A stretch of DNA of 64,000 nucleotides, from assembly GCF_900640175.1 (NCBI RefSeq), contig NZ_CAAAJC010000010.1, positions 1-64,000 of the forward strand, read 5' to 3'. The notes beneath the pieces were generated by a model, which had not been told where the DNA came from, did not search any database, and saw only the letters and a list, made by a program, of their open reading frames with translations. The translations under genes were made by a program, and so were the position numbers. Numbering within the stretch: the stretch's first letter is position 1; every line of letters starts with the position of its first letter. The stretch is from Legionella sp. W10-070 (GTDB lineage Bacteria; Pseudomonadota; Gammaproteobacteria; Legionellales; Legionellaceae). Positions 18,252 to 27,949 of the stretch are shown one piece after another.

Positions 18252-18959
18252 TTAACTCTCTTCAGTTTCCCAACGATTAATACCTGATTCTTTAATTAAA
18301 AATGCCAGGAAATCCTGGTGGCGTTGAAGCTCCCGCTCTGTTGCAGTGACAACAGGTGAGCGACTGGTTAATATTTCCGCAGGCTGTCTTTCCTTGTTAT
18401 CCGTTGCGGCGATTAATTCAGATTCGTTATCAAACAGTGTTGTTTGCCCTCCGGTCATTGCCAGGTAGACAGACGCTAAAATCTCTGCATCAAGCAAAGC
18501 CCCATGCAGGGTTCGATTGGAGTTATCAATTTCATAACGCTTGCAAAGCGCATCAAGGCTGTTGCGCTGACCAGGATGCTTCTCTCTTGCAAGAATCAGG
18601 GTATCACAAACGGAACAGTAATCATTCAGCAAGGATGCCCAGTTAAGCAACTTTAATTCAGCATTGAGGAAACCAACGTCAAATGCGGCATTATGGATAA
18701 TCAATTCGGCGCCATTAATAAATTCTATAAACTCATCTACGACATCTTTAAATAATGGTTTATCCTGCAAAAATTCGTTGCTTATGCCATGAACTCGAAA
18801 AGCACCTTCATCCACCGCACGTTGAGGATTAAGATAAACGTGGAAATGATTCCCGGTAAGCTTGCGATCAAGTAATTCGACACAACCAATTTCTATGATT
18901 CGGTGACCCATCTCATGTCCGATACCCGTTGTTTCGGTATCTAAAACCACTTGACGCAT
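18252..18959 (-). CDS. dnaQ: DNA polymerase III epsilon subunit
   Basis: DnaQ is the 3'-5' proofreading exonuclease of the replicative polymerase. The product has 235 residues. DEDDh residues are all present: D7 and E9 in VLDTETTG, D94 in HNAAFDVGF, H152 and D157 in LHGALLDAEI. A C-terminal extension of about 60 residues should hold the alpha-subunit binding tail. It is followed on the same strand 106 bases upstream by rnhA sequence coordinates, so the two are near neighbours, as in E. coli, but here both are on the same strand rather than divergent. Confidence 0.94.
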   Translation of the reverse strand: MRQVVLDTETTGIGHEMGHRIIEIGCVELLDRKLTGNHFHVYLNPQRAVDEGAFRVHGISNEFLQDKPLFKDVVDEFIEFINGAELIIHNAAFDVGFLNAELKLLNWASLLNDYCSVCDTLILAREKHPGQRNSLDALCKRYEIDNSNRTLHGALLDAEILASVYLAMTGGQTTLFDNESELIAATDNKERQPAEILTSRSPVVTATERELQRHQDFLAFLIKESGINRWETEES

Positions 18960-19065
18960 AAAATCCTTAGGGTAGTTTTTGAGTTAGGTATATTAACATT
19001 TTCATGGATGTAGAAGCTATTTGAACTTGTAATTTAACACCGAAGCATTAACTCATCGATTAACA

Positions 19066-19503
19066 TCAAGTATTTAATAATTCAATAATTGCCTGATTTG
19101 CCAGACTATCCGCTAATTCATTCTCAGGGTGTCCCGCATGGCCTTTTATCCAATGCCAATGAATTTTATGTTTTGTTGTTAATACATCCAATTGCTGCCA
19201 TAAGTCGGCGTTTTTGACGGGTTCTTTTTTGGAATTAAGCCAACCTTTTTTCTTCCATTGCGCCAACCATTCCATCATTCCCAAACGCAAATATTGCGAA
19301 TCAGTATAAAGATTGACCTCGCATGACTTTGTCAGGGCTTCTAATCCCTTAATAGCTGCAGTTAACTCCATTCGATTATTAGTAGTATGGGGTTCTCCAC
19401 CATACAGTGTTTTTTCGTGTCCTTTATATCTCATCAATACACCCCAACCACCAGGGCCAGGGTTTCCTTTACAAGCACCATCAGTATAAATTTCAACACT
19501 CAT
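19066..19503 (-). CDS. rnhA: Ribonuclease HI
   Basis: RNase HI cuts RNA in RNA:DNA hybrids. The product has 145 residues. The metal-binding residues are D8 ([12 protein letters not shown]), E46 ([10 protein letters not shown]), D68 (YTDSQY) and D132 (NELADSLA); the catalytic H122 is in KGHAGHPEN. The basic protrusion ([15 protein letters not shown]) is present. Its start overlaps the stop of the SDR gene by 4 bases (ATGA), so the housekeeping gene is coupled to a metabolic operon, which is unusual. Confidence 0.96.
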   Translation of the reverse strand: MSVEIYTDGACKGNPGPGGWGVLMRYKGHEKTLYGGEPHTTNNRMELTAAIKGLEALTKSCEVNLYTDSQYLRLGMMEWLAQWKKKGWLNSKKEPVKNADLWQQLDVLTTKHKIHWHWIKGHAGHPENELADSLANQAIIELLNT

Positions 19504-20306
19504 AAAAATAAATCTGGAAAAGGCTCAACTGTTGGGTCCATAGCATACACTGAAAAATCCTTAACACCAGCCTTCGTGAGTACTTCCTCATCAATAAGAA
19601 ACTGTCCGGTTAATGATTTTGCCGACTGGGTTAAAATCCAATAAGCAGCATCAGCCATAATTTCGGGCTTCCTGCTTGCCCTGTAAATGGCCTCTGGAAA
19701 GTTAACGCGAATTGCATCTGTAGCAATTGTAGTGCGAGGCCATAATGAATTAACAGCAATACCATAGGATGCTAACTCTTCAGAAAGACCCAGCGTGCAC
19801 ATACTCATACCATATTTACTAATGGTATAAGCAAGATGCGGGGCAAACCATTTACTGTCCATAGTTAAAGGAGGAGATAAGGTCAGAATATGGGGGTTAT
19901 CCGTGTTTTTAAGATGGGGGATAGCTGCCTGGGAGCAAGCAAAAGTTGCTCTTGTATTAACAGCCTGCATTAAATCATAGCGCTTCATCGATGTAGAAAG
20001 GGTGTCTGTTAAGCTGATAGCACTGGCATTATTGATTAATATATCAAGCTTTCCAAAAGTTAAAATGGTTTTCTCCATCGCTCGGTGAATTTGGTTCTCA
20101 TCTCTTACATCAACCATCAGAGGCAATGCACTACCACCAAGATCCTCAATTTCCTTAGCCACAGTATGGATGGTTCCTTCCAGTGTAGGATGCGGTTTAT
20201 CGGTTTTAGCAGCAATCGCAATACAGGCTCCTTCACGTGCAAATCGATGTGCGATCGCACGGCCAATCCCTCGGCTTCCACCGCTTATAAACAAAACACT
20301 TGTCAT
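19500..20306 (-). CDS. Short-chain dehydrogenase, HSDL2-like
   Basis: The product is a 268-residue SDR oxidoreductase. The cofactor loop is [10 protein letters not shown] (8-17), NNAS is at 92-95, and the catalytic pair is Y160 and K164 (YTISK). The typical catalytic serine strand reads LTLSPPL. Segments such as [17 protein letters not shown] and the [11 protein letters not shown] motif resemble the hydroxysteroid dehydrogenase-like 2 group, whose substrates are uncertain (probably lipid-derived). AAGGAG precedes the ATG. It overlaps calB upstream and rnhA downstream by 4 bases each, implying one transcript. Confidence 0.82.
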   Translation of the reverse strand: MTSVLFISGGSRGIGRAIAHRFAREGACIAIAAKTDKPHPTLEGTIHTVAKEIEDLGGSALPLMVDVRDENQIHRAMEKTILTFGKLDILINNASAISLTDTLSTSMKRYDLMQAVNTRATFACSQAAIPHLKNTDNPHILTLSPPLTMDSKWFAPHLAYTISKYGMSMCTLGLSEELASYGIAVNSLWPRTTIATDAIRVNFPEAIYRASRKPEIMADAAYWILTQSAKSLTGQFLIDEEVLTKAGVKDFSVYAMDPTVEPFPDLFL

Positions 20307-21706
20307 TTCTTCTCCTTAAGCCGAATACCGGCGATCCATGTTAACAAGTAGTGAACCAGCTTGCCATGAGGAGGATAGAACCAGGTTACCGGAGATAGCC
20401 TCTTTTGAACAAACACTGGTTTTAATTTGGAAAAAAGATCAAAACCTTCCTGACCATGGTAGTGCCCCATTCCACTTGCACCAACGCCGCCAAAAGGCAG
20501 ATCATCAATTGCCACATGCGTTAAGGTGTCATTAATTGACAAAGCTCCGGAAAGGGTCTTTTTTTGCAACATTTCTTTTTCTTTTCTGTCATCGCCAAAA
20601 TAATAAATAACCAGAGGATTGGCTAATAAATTAATTTTGTCGATAGCATCTGCAAAAGAATCATAAGCTACTACAGGAAAAACAGGACCAAATATTTCTT
20701 CCTGCATGACACGCATTGAAGCATTGACGTTTAAAAGCAAGAAAAAAGGCATCTTCCGACCTTGCTCAACCTCCTGACCTATTTGTACGATATCTGCTCC
20801 TTTTTCTCGCGCATCCCTGATAAGCTCTTCCAGTCTCTCTTTATGATCATCTGAAATAACACTGCAATAATCGCCATTATTTGGTAACTGGGGGTAATGA
20901 TGAGCAATAAAATCTTTTAACAGGTTTTCAATACGCTTTTCCCATCCCTGGGGAATTAATAAGTAATCAGGTGCGATGCAAGTTTGCCCGGCATTAACAA
21001 GTTTACCCATAAAAAGACGTTTGAAATCGTTCGGATTGATAGTTTTAGACACGAGAGCAGGTGATTTACCGCCTAGCTCAAGGGTTACCGGGGTCAGATT
21101 GCGAGCAGCTGCTTCCATGATTTTCTTACCAACAGCTGTTGAACCAGTAAACAACAAATGAGCAAAAGGCAACCCGGCAAATTCTCTGGAAACTTCGATA
21201 TCACCATTTACGATAGCCACTCTCCTCCCTAGAGGAGAGTTTTTTATCAAGCCACTCAAAGTCGCACCAGTCTGAGGCGTTAATTCAGACATTTTAATCA
21301 TAACAACATTGCCTGCCGCCAAAGCATAGATTAAAGGTTCCAAAGCCAAAAGAAGCGGGTAGTTCCAAGGAACGATGATCCCTGTCACTCCCAGAGATTG
21401 GGGTAACAGATAAGCATGCGCCGGTTTAAAAAGCCATGCAACCTGGCGTTTACGCTTTTTCATCCATTTTTTTAAGTGCTTTAAACAATAGTTAATTGCA
21501 TTGAGGGCAATAAAAATTTCTAACAAATACGTTTCATAATAAGGTCGATAAGAAAAATCGCTACTGACAGCCCTTGCTAAATCACTGGCGTTTTCCTGTA
21601 ATAGCTGTTTAAGCAGCAGCAAATTTTTTCGTCGTTCATCCTGCGATAGATTAGGATTTACTGAAAAATCCTGCTTTAGCTGCTTAAATACCGCTTCTAA
21701 TTCCAT
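20303..21706 (-). CDS. calB: Aldehyde dehydrogenase, coniferyl aldehyde dehydrogenase type
   Basis: The product has 467 residues of the NAD(P)-dependent aldehyde dehydrogenase superfamily. The catalytic glutamate E210 is in VTLELGGKSP and the nucleophile C243 in NAGQTCIAPDY. The IVPWNYP and FTGSTAVG motifs are present. Overall pattern (short, C-terminal hydrophobic segment with a basic RLKEKK tail) matches the CalB / fatty-aldehyde group, which may sit on membranes. The name is a family label; the natural substrate is likely a long-chain or aromatic aldehyde. It is the first gene of the calB-SDR-rnhA overlapping set. Confidence 0.82.
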   Translation of the reverse strand: MELEAVFKQLKQDFSVNPNLSQDERRKNLLLLKQLLQENASDLARAVSSDFSYRPYYETYLLEIFIALNAINYCLKHLKKWMKKRKRQVAWLFKPAHAYLLPQSLGVTGIIVPWNYPLLLALEPLIYALAAGNVVMIKMSELTPQTGATLSGLIKNSPLGRRVAIVNGDIEVSREFAGLPFAHLLFTGSTAVGKKIMEAAARNLTPVTLELGGKSPALVSKTINPNDFKRLFMGKLVNAGQTCIAPDYLLIPQGWEKRIENLLKDFIAHHYPQLPNNGDYCSVISDDHKERLEELIRDAREKGADIVQIGQEVEQGRKMPFFLLLNVNASMRVMQEEIFGPVFPVVAYDSFADAIDKINLLANPLVIYYFGDDRKEKEMLQKKTLSGALSINDTLTHVAIDDLPFGGVGASGMGHYHGQEGFDLFSKLKPVFVQKRLSPVTWFYPPHGKLVHYLLTWIAGIRLKEKK

Positions 21707-21745
21707 TTCATTGTCCTTACTCAGTCCTTGGTAAAGCCATAAGGC

Positions 21746-23434
21746 TCAACTATTATTCTTCCCCCTACTGGATTCTTCCATAGGTAACCATAAACTATTT
21801 GCCTTTGCACATTCTTTTGCCAGTTGATAACCTGCATCGGCATGACGCATAACGCCGGTTGCCGGATCATTATGGAGCACTCGCTTAAGTCGAGCAGCAG
21901 CTTTGTCTGTACCGTCTGCCACGATAACCATCCCTGCATGTTGAGAAAAACCTAAACCTACTCCACCACCATGATGAATACTGACCCAGGTAGCCCCACT
22001 GGCACAATTTAGTAACGCATTGAGCAAAGGCCAGTCAGAAACAGCATCGCTGCCATCAAGCATACCTTCTGTTTCGCGATTCGGGCTGGCAACTGAACCT
22101 GAATCAAGATGATCTCTGCCTATAACGATAGGGGCTTTCACTTCTTTATTTTTGACCATTTCATTGAAGGCTAATGCCAAACGGGCGCGATCTTTTAAAC
22201 CAACCCAGCATATTCTTGCTGGCAATCCCTGGAAGGCAATTTTATCACGTGCCATATCCAGCCAACGATGTAAATGCTTATCATCTGGAAGAAGGCTTTT
22301 GACTTTTTCATCCGTTGCATAAATATCCTCAGGATCACCAGATAAAGCTACCCAGCGAAATGGCCCAATTCCTTCGCAAAACAAAGGCCTGATGTAAGCT
22401 GGAACAAATCCAGGGATGGTAAATGCCTCCTTCACACCTTCTTCAAACGCCATTTGGCGGATGTTATTTCCATAATCAAAGACAGGGATACCTTGAGATT
22501 GGAATGCGAGCATTGCTTTGACTTGAATAGCCATTGATGCTTTGGCCGCTGTAATGACTTTCTGGGGAGCCGTTTCCCTCATCTGTTCGGCTTCGTCCAA
22601 AGACCAATCAAGCGGTAAATAGCCATTTAAAGGATCGTGAGCACTGGTCTGATCAGTCACTATAGAGGGTCTGACACCACGCCTGATGAGTTCTGGATAG
22701 ATTTCGGCAGCATTGCCAAGAAGGCCAACTGATAATGGCTTTTTTTGTTCACAGGACTGCTCAATCCAGGATAGTGCTTCCTCTAAGTTATCCGTATATT
22801 TATCGAGGTACCGTGTTTTTAAACGTTTTTCCAAACGGGAAATATCACATTCAACAGCAAGAACACTGGCTCCTGCCATCGTTGCAGCTAAAGGTTGGGC
22901 GCCTCCCATGCCACCAAGCCCTGCCGTTAATACCCAATGGCCTGTTAAATCACCTCGATAATGCTTCTTGGCACAAGCAATAAATGTTTCATACGTTCCC
23001 TGTACTATCCCTTGTGAACCAATATACACCCAGCTTCCAGCTGTCATCTGCCCATACATCATTAAGCCTTTTCTATCCAACTCATTAAAATGCTCCCAAT
23101 TAGCCCAGTGAGGCACCAGATTTGAGTTGGCAATTAATACGCGAGGTGCATCTTCATGAGTGGAGAAAACGCCAACAGGCTTACCTGATTGGATAAGCAA
23201 TGTCTGATTTTCATCGAGACTTTTCAGTACCTCAACTATTTTATCAAACGCTGTCCAATTGCGTGCCGCACGTCCCGTTCCCCCATAAACGACAAGGGAT
23301 TCAGGATCTTCTGCAACATCAGAATCCAGGTTGTTACACAACATGCGCAAAGCAGCTTCAGTAAGCCAGCTTTTAGCCTCCAGCTGCGTTCCCCTACTAG
23401 CTCTTATAGAAGTTCGATCGTTATTTTTTGCCAT
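21746..23434 (-). CDS. hutU: Urocanate hydratase
   Basis: HutU converts urocanate to imidazolonepropionate with tightly bound NAD+, the second step of histidine degradation. The ATG at 23434, with GGAG six bases before it, gives 562 residues; earlier in-frame starts lack a site. The conserved cysteine C409 is in [11 protein letters not shown]. Other marks are [34 protein letters not shown] and the C-terminal [15 protein letters not shown]. No hutH, hutI or hutG is nearby, so the rest of the pathway must be elsewhere or absent. Confidence 0.95.
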   Translation of the reverse strand: MAKNNDRTSIRASRGTQLEAKSWLTEAALRMLCNNLDSDVAEDPESLVVYGGTGRAARNWTAFDKIVEVLKSLDENQTLLIQSGKPVGVFSTHEDAPRVLIANSNLVPHWANWEHFNELDRKGLMMYGQMTAGSWVYIGSQGIVQGTYETFIACAKKHYRGDLTGHWVLTAGLGGMGGAQPLAATMAGASVLAVECDISRLEKRLKTRYLDKYTDNLEEALSWIEQSCEQKKPLSVGLLGNAAEIYPELIRRGVRPSIVTDQTSAHDPLNGYLPLDWSLDEAEQMRETAPQKVITAAKASMAIQVKAMLAFQSQGIPVFDYGNNIRQMAFEEGVKEAFTIPGFVPAYIRPLFCEGIGPFRWVALSGDPEDIYATDEKVKSLLPDDKHLHRWLDMARDKIAFQGLPARICWVGLKDRARLALAFNEMVKNKEVKAPIVIGRDHLDSGSVASPNRETEGMLDGSDAVSDWPLLNALLNCASGATWVSIHHGGGVGLGFSQHAGMVIVADGTDKAAARLKRVLHNDPATGVMRHADAGYQLAKECAKANSLWLPMEESSRGKNNS

Positions 23435-23693
23435 TTTTTTCTCCATCCCAGGATCGATCACAGTAAAAATAAATCAAGGTTAATGTTTAATCTCAAAATA
23501 TTGCCTTAAGGGATATGCCGCTTTCTTGCCGATGCCTCGCGACCAAGCCACAGAAACTGGTATTTCATGCAATTAATCAAAACTATCATACACTAGCAAA
23601 TAACTGCCGTGAACGATAAATTGAAATGGCATACTGTCAAAATAACATGCAGCATGATAGACTGGCAGAATTGTTTTTGTAGTTAGAATCATT

Positions 23694-25184
23694 GTGCAAA
23701 ACCAACAAATAAAACACCCTCCTACGCTAAGTATCTTTTTTGCCACTGAAATGTGGGAGCGCTATGGGTTTTATGTGGTGCAGACTCTTTTGGCACTATA
23801 CCTCGCTTTTTATTTTAAATGGCAAGATGAGCGCGTCTATAATCTGGTAGGGACATTTACTGCATTAACCTACCTCTCACCTGTGGTCGGCGGTTGGATA
23901 GCTGATTATTTGCTCGGCCAGAAAAAAGCCATCCTTGCCGGGGCGACTGTTTTATTTTTTAGTTACTTATCCTTGTTTTTGCTGACTTCTGACAAGATGT
24001 TGACCGCAGCACTGGCAGGTATCGCGGTAGGAACAGGTCTTCTAAAACCTAACATTTCATCTTTACTCGGCAATGAATACCCTGAAAATTCTCCCAAGCG
24101 CGAGAGTGGGTTTACTATTTTTTACATGGGAATAACTACTGGAATCATACTGGGAACTACTCTTCCAAGCCAGCTCAATTATTATTTTGGTTGGTCAACA
24201 GCGTTTGCCAGTGCTGCAATAGGCATGATTATCGCATTCTCAGTATTTGCTTTCGGTATCCATCGCTATCAAATTGCTGACTATCATCCTTCCAGGCTGA
24301 CCCTCACTCGCGTAATTAAGGCAACTTTTATAATTTCACTGGTATGGGTAACATCTTACCTTATTCTTCACTATCCTGACCTTGCTGACTTTGCCTTTAT
24401 AACCGTTATCCTTTTGTCACTGGCTTATTTGATTCGTTCAATCAAAAGCGAATCGCCAAATCAGGCAAAACAAACTGCCGTGATTGGATTGTTATGTATT
24501 ATTTCTATCGTATTTTGGGCTTTTTATTTCCAAATGTTTCTGTCATTGACCCTTTTTATATCGCGGGTTGTTGAACCCAAACTATTTGGCATACTCTTTC
24601 CCCCTCCCTACTATGTCAGTATTCAAAGTATCGGGATGATTGTATTTGGTTATTTTCTATCCCGTGGTAAAAAGCAACGCCTGAATCCCGAGCAAAGCGG
24701 CATAAGAACCGGAAATAAATTTATTCTTGCCATTATTTTTATGACAATTGCCTATACTCTGATTACTGTGGTATGTCATGGCAGTCAAGGAGCAACCTTG
24801 CTGTCTCCACTTTATTTCCTCCCTGCTTATTTAATGATATCAATCGCAGAGTTGTTACTGTCGCCTGTTGGCCTATCAGCAATAACGGTACTTGCCAGCC
24901 GTAAAAAGGTGAGCACGATGATGGGGATCTTTTTTGTTTCTTTAGGTATCGGTGCATTTCTATCTGGTAAATTGGCCAATTTAACTGCCATTAAGCCTGG
25001 AGAAGTAACTGTCTTACAGCTTAAGGCACATTATACTCATACCTTTACCCATCTCTTATTAATCCTGTTGGCAGCTGCCTGTTTTTGTTTTATATTAAAC
25101 TTTATTATCAAGTATCTGTTAAATCGATGTGGAACAAAGCTACCCCGCTCCGGTAACAAACATCAATTAAATACAGTTCTATAA
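23694..25184 (+). CDS. Proton-dependent oligopeptide transporter (POT/PTR2)
   Basis: This is an inner membrane proton symporter for di- and tripeptides, by family. The product has 496 residues and about 12-14 membrane segments. The family motif near the N-terminus is TEMWERYGFYVVQ; the second is FTIFYMGITTGI. GGWIADYLLGQKKA follows the first helices. No ATG exists before the conserved motif, so translation probably begins at the GTG at 23694; the binding site before it is weak. Peptide uptake would suit an amino acid-using intracellular bacterium. It is monocistronic. Confidence 0.85.
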   Translation: MQNQQIKHPPTLSIFFATEMWERYGFYVVQTLLALYLAFYFKWQDERVYNLVGTFTALTYLSPVVGGWIADYLLGQKKAILAGATVLFFSYLSLFLLTSDKMLTAALAGIAVGTGLLKPNISSLLGNEYPENSPKRESGFTIFYMGITTGIILGTTLPSQLNYYFGWSTAFASAAIGMIIAFSVFAFGIHRYQIADYHPSRLTLTRVIKATFIISLVWVTSYLILHYPDLADFAFITVILLSLAYLIRSIKSESPNQAKQTAVIGLLCIISIVFWAFYFQMFLSLTLFISRVVEPKLFGILFPPPYYVSIQSIGMIVFGYFLSRGKKQRLNPEQSGIRTGNKFILAIIFMTIAYTLITVVCHGSQGATLLSPLYFLPAYLMISIAELLLSPVGLSAITVLASRKKVSTMMGIFFVSLGIGAFLSGKLANLTAIKPGEVTVLQLKAHYTHTFTHLLLILLAAACFCFILNFIIKYLLNRCGTKLPRSGNKHQLNTVL

Positions 25185-25247
25185 ATCTATAAACAAGTTG
25201 CTTACTGTTGAGATATGACGTAATCGTGAACTTCATCAGGTGACCCC

Positions 25248-26501
25248 ATGACTAAAACCAAATCTCTAATTTCAATCTTACCCTTGTTCTTGGTGTTATT
25301 TATTGACGGCATGGGGTTAGGATTGTTATTTCCCATTTTAAATACTATTTTAATTGAGCCTCAATCTGGTTTTCTGGCAGCTAGCATCAGTCTCGGTGTG
25401 CGTGACTTCTACTATGGTCTGACTATTGGTATTTTTATGATTTGCTGGTTCTTTGGAGCGGCCATTCTAGGTGATCTATCTGACAGCATTGGTAGAAAAA
25501 AATCATTAATGATCTGTTTAATTGGCTCTTTTCTGGGTTATTTCCTTGCCGCAATTGCCATTTCAGCCCATAGTTTCTGGCTGCTGATTATAGGCCGTAT
25601 CATTGCAGGCTTCACCTCAGGAAGCCAACCAATTGCACAGGCAGCAATTGTTGATATCAGCTCGGAAGAACATAAAGCAAGAAACATTGGTTTAATTTTA
25701 CTGGCTGTCTCTCTTGGTTTTGTTTTCGGGCCTATTTTTGGCGGTATTTTATCCGATCATCGTTTATTAAGCTGGTTTAATTTTACAACGCCAATGTATT
25801 TTGCCGCAATATTAGCCTTGATAAACGCCCTTCTGTTGCATTTTTTCTTTAAAGAGACGTTTACCAAAGTACATGGTAAAGTAAACATAAAATGGCATCA
25901 TGCTATCCATATTTTCATATCAGCCTTCAAGCACCCGTCAATTTATAAGTATTCTGTGGTTTTGCTGGTAATGATTTTTGGTTGGTCCAATTATTTTTCC
26001 TTCATTTCACTTTATCTTTTTCAAACTTATCACTATTCAGCAATTGAAAACTCATTTTTTCTCGCCGTAATGGGGCTGGGCTTTAGTATTGGTTGTGGCT
26101 ATATTGTCGATGCCTGTGCAAAGCGTTTTCCACATGATTCAATAGTCATTGTTGGTTTATCATTAACTGCTGCTTATGTATTGCTGACACTGTTGATTAA
26201 TGTAGAGTGGGTAGCATGGGTCGCCACTTTATTTATTGGTATGAGTTTGTCTGTTGCCTACTCGGTGTTACTAACCATATTCTCAGACCAGGTAGGTGAG
26301 AATGAACAGGGTTGGGTAATGGGTGTTACTGGTTCTATCATGGCGCTTTGCTTTGGATTAACATCAATTTTTACTGGCTTGATTGCCCAGGTCGGTGCAA
26401 TATTGCCCATGGTATTAGCAACTGCAGGGTTAGCTGGAAGTGCAATCATTTTAGCTGTTGTTAAGAAAGCAAGTACTGAAAAGTTAACCATTTCTACATG
26501 A
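25248..26501 (+). CDS. MFS transporter, drug/proton antiporter-like
   Basis: The product has 417 residues with 12 predicted membrane segments. The MFS motif between helices 2 and 3 is present (GDLSDSIGRKKSLM). The motif-C-like glycine-rich segment SLGFVFGPIFGGIL is in helix 5. This favours an exporter of the DHA1 (TetA/Bcr-like) type. The substrate is not known. It lies 63 bases after the POT gene on the same strand. Confidence 0.8.
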   Translation: MTKTKSLISILPLFLVLFIDGMGLGLLFPILNTILIEPQSGFLAASISLGVRDFYYGLTIGIFMICWFFGAAILGDLSDSIGRKKSLMICLIGSFLGYFLAAIAISAHSFWLLIIGRIIAGFTSGSQPIAQAAIVDISSEEHKARNIGLILLAVSLGFVFGPIFGGILSDHRLLSWFNFTTPMYFAAILALINALLLHFFFKETFTKVHGKVNIKWHHAIHIFISAFKHPSIYKYSVVLLVMIFGWSNYFSFISLYLFQTYHYSAIENSFFLAVMGLGFSIGCGYIVDACAKRFPHDSIVIVGLSLTAAYVLLTLLINVEWVAWVATLFIGMSLSVAYSVLLTIFSDQVGENEQGWVMGVTGSIMALCFGLTSIFTGLIAQVGAILPMVLATAGLAGSAIILAVVKKASTEKLTIST

Positions 26502-26543
26502 AGTTAAATACTCAAGATAATCACTCTTAAGGAGATAGACAGG

Positions 26544-27008
26544 ATGAACAAGCAGACCTCTTATTTGCCGGAAGGCTATTCCACCATTATACCCTACCTG
26601 ATTGTCAGCAATGGCACCAAGGCAATTGAATTTTATAAAGAAGTATTTAATGCCAAGGAAGTTCTGCTTATGGAAGGTCCAGACAAAAAAATAGGGCATG
26701 CAGAGCTTACCATTGGCGAATCAAAATTTATGCTTGCTGATGAGTGCCCTGATATGGAAGCAAAAGCACCAGAATCTTATGGCGGTTCGCCAGTAGGCAT
26801 ACATTTGTATGTAGAAGATGTTAATGCTGTAGCGGAGAAAGCTGTTAAACACGGCGCTAAATTACTCAGAAAAGTAGAAGATCAGTTTTATGGCGATCGC
26901 AGTGGTACTCTGGAAGATCCTTTTGGCCATAAATGGTATATTTCCACACATATTGAAGATGTCTCTGAGGAAGAAACCACCAGACGTATGAAGGAAATGT
27001 ATAAATAA
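26544..27008 (+). CDS. VOC family protein, PhnB/glyoxalase-like
   Basis: The product has 154 residues with a vicinal-oxygen-chelate fold. The pattern TIIPYLIVSNGTKAIEFYKE at the start and DRSGTLEDPFGHKWYISTH near the end define the PhnB-like group (YdfO/28-kDa-like proteins). The C-terminal SEEETTRRMKEMY tail is typical. Members bind metals or small ligands, and most have unknown substrates. A strong AAGGAG precedes the ATG. It ends before a set of three hairpins. Confidence 0.85.
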   Translation: MNKQTSYLPEGYSTIIPYLIVSNGTKAIEFYKEVFNAKEVLLMEGPDKKIGHAELTIGESKFMLADECPDMEAKAPESYGGSPVGIHLYVEDVNAVAEKAVKHGAKLLRKVEDQFYGDRSGTLEDPFGHKWYISTHIEDVSEEETTRRMKEMYK

Positions 27009-27015
27009 ATATGGA

Positions 27016-27047
27016 ATAAACACCAGAGTCTGAAGAAAGGTGTTTAT
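27016..27047 (+). terminator. Hairpin after the VOC gene, likely terminator
   Basis: ATAAACACC (27016-27024) pairs perfectly with GGTGTTTAT (27039-27047). It lies 7 bases past the stop codon and is followed by AGTTTCTTA, a weak T-rich tract. It is the first of three hairpins in 100 bases between convergent genes. Confidence 0.5.
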
Positions 27048-27059
27048 AGTTTCTTATGG

Positions 27060-27115
27060 GCAGGCTGTACAACCCAGCCTGCGTTAAGGGAATCCATTGA
27101 CCGGATTCTCTTAAC
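27060..27115. repeat. Two further tandem hairpins
   Basis: GCAGGCTG (27060-27067) pairs with CAGCCTGC (27075-27082). Immediately next, GTTAAGGGAATCC (27083-27095) pairs with GGATTCTCTTAAC (27103-27115), 13 pairs with one G-T wobble. Neither is followed by a clear T-run on either strand. They lie between the convergent VOC and rlpA genes and could stabilise or delimit 3' ends. Confidence 0.6.
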
Positions 27116-27142
27116 GAGCATGGATAAATTAAATTGAGGGTG

Positions 27143-27949
27143 TTACCGCAATAAAGAAAAAGCACCCTGAATACCGTTAGCAGCCAGTTTATTTTTTAAA
27201 TAATCACTCATTTGCTTATCCGCAAACGGCCCTACCCTTACTACATATTGTTGATTATATTGTTCAACAATTACAGGAGAAGGTGTTAATTTTTCAAGCC
27301 TGCCTTGTAAGGCATTCGCCAATTCTTGTGAAGCAAATGCACCAGCCTGTACATAGTAGTGCGCAGTGTGCTTGCCTGTATCAAGTGCTTCTATTTCAAC
27401 TGGAGCAGTTCCTTGAGGTAGCAAACCTAATTTGACTGCCGCTGCATAAGATAAATCAATTACCCTATCGTTACGAAAAGGCCCCCGATCATTCACTTTA
27501 ACAATGGCAACTCGTCCATTACCCAAATTTCTTACTTTCACATAAGTAGGTAAAGGCAACGTTTTATGGGCTGCTGTCATTGCGTACATATCATAGTTAT
27601 CCCCACTGGACGTTCTTTGCTTATGAAATTTGGTACCATACCATGAAGCTATACCGCGAGTTTTATATCCACTTGAGCTTTTCATCACCTCATAAACTCG
27701 CCCTTCTACGACATAGGAATCCGGATTACCATAGCGGCTAAGTGGCTCATGTTTAGGACTTACCTCCTTAAAGGAGACAGGGAGCGGACCTGCTGGCGCT
27801 CCATCTTGCTCCATAGTGTACCGAGAGTTGCCCTTCTTGTTTGATGATGAATAAGTAGATTGAGCAGCTTTAGACTCCAATGCATCGGGAATAGAGTCCG
27901 ATACGCAGCCTGTCAGAAAACATAAGGCAAATAAATAAAAAAATCGCAT
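27143..27949 (-). CDS. rlpA: RlpA, septal-ring lytic transglycosylase lipoprotein
   Basis: RlpA is an outer membrane lipoprotein that degrades glycan strands lacking stem peptides. The ATG at 27949 gives 268 residues starting MRFFYLFALCFLTGC, a lipoprotein signal with cysteine at 15. The double-psi beta-barrel domain is in the middle (ASWYGTKFHKQRTSSGD, YAMTAAHKTLPLPT, VNDRGPF, IDLSYAAA). A C-terminal SPOR domain (YVQAGAFASQELANAL, VRVGPF) should direct it to the septum. In many bacteria rlpA is next to a D,D-carboxypeptidase; here dacC is the divergent neighbour. Confidence 0.92.
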   Translation of the reverse strand: MRFFYLFALCFLTGCVSDSIPDALESKAAQSTYSSSNKKGNSRYTMEQDGAPAGPLPVSFKEVSPKHEPLSRYGNPDSYVVEGRVYEVMKSSSGYKTRGIASWYGTKFHKQRTSSGDNYDMYAMTAAHKTLPLPTYVKVRNLGNGRVAIVKVNDRGPFRNDRVIDLSYAAAVKLGLLPQGTAPVEIEALDTGKHTAHYYVQAGAFASQELANALQGRLEKLTPSPVIVEQYNQQYVVRVGPFADKQMSDYLKNKLAANGIQGAFSLLR

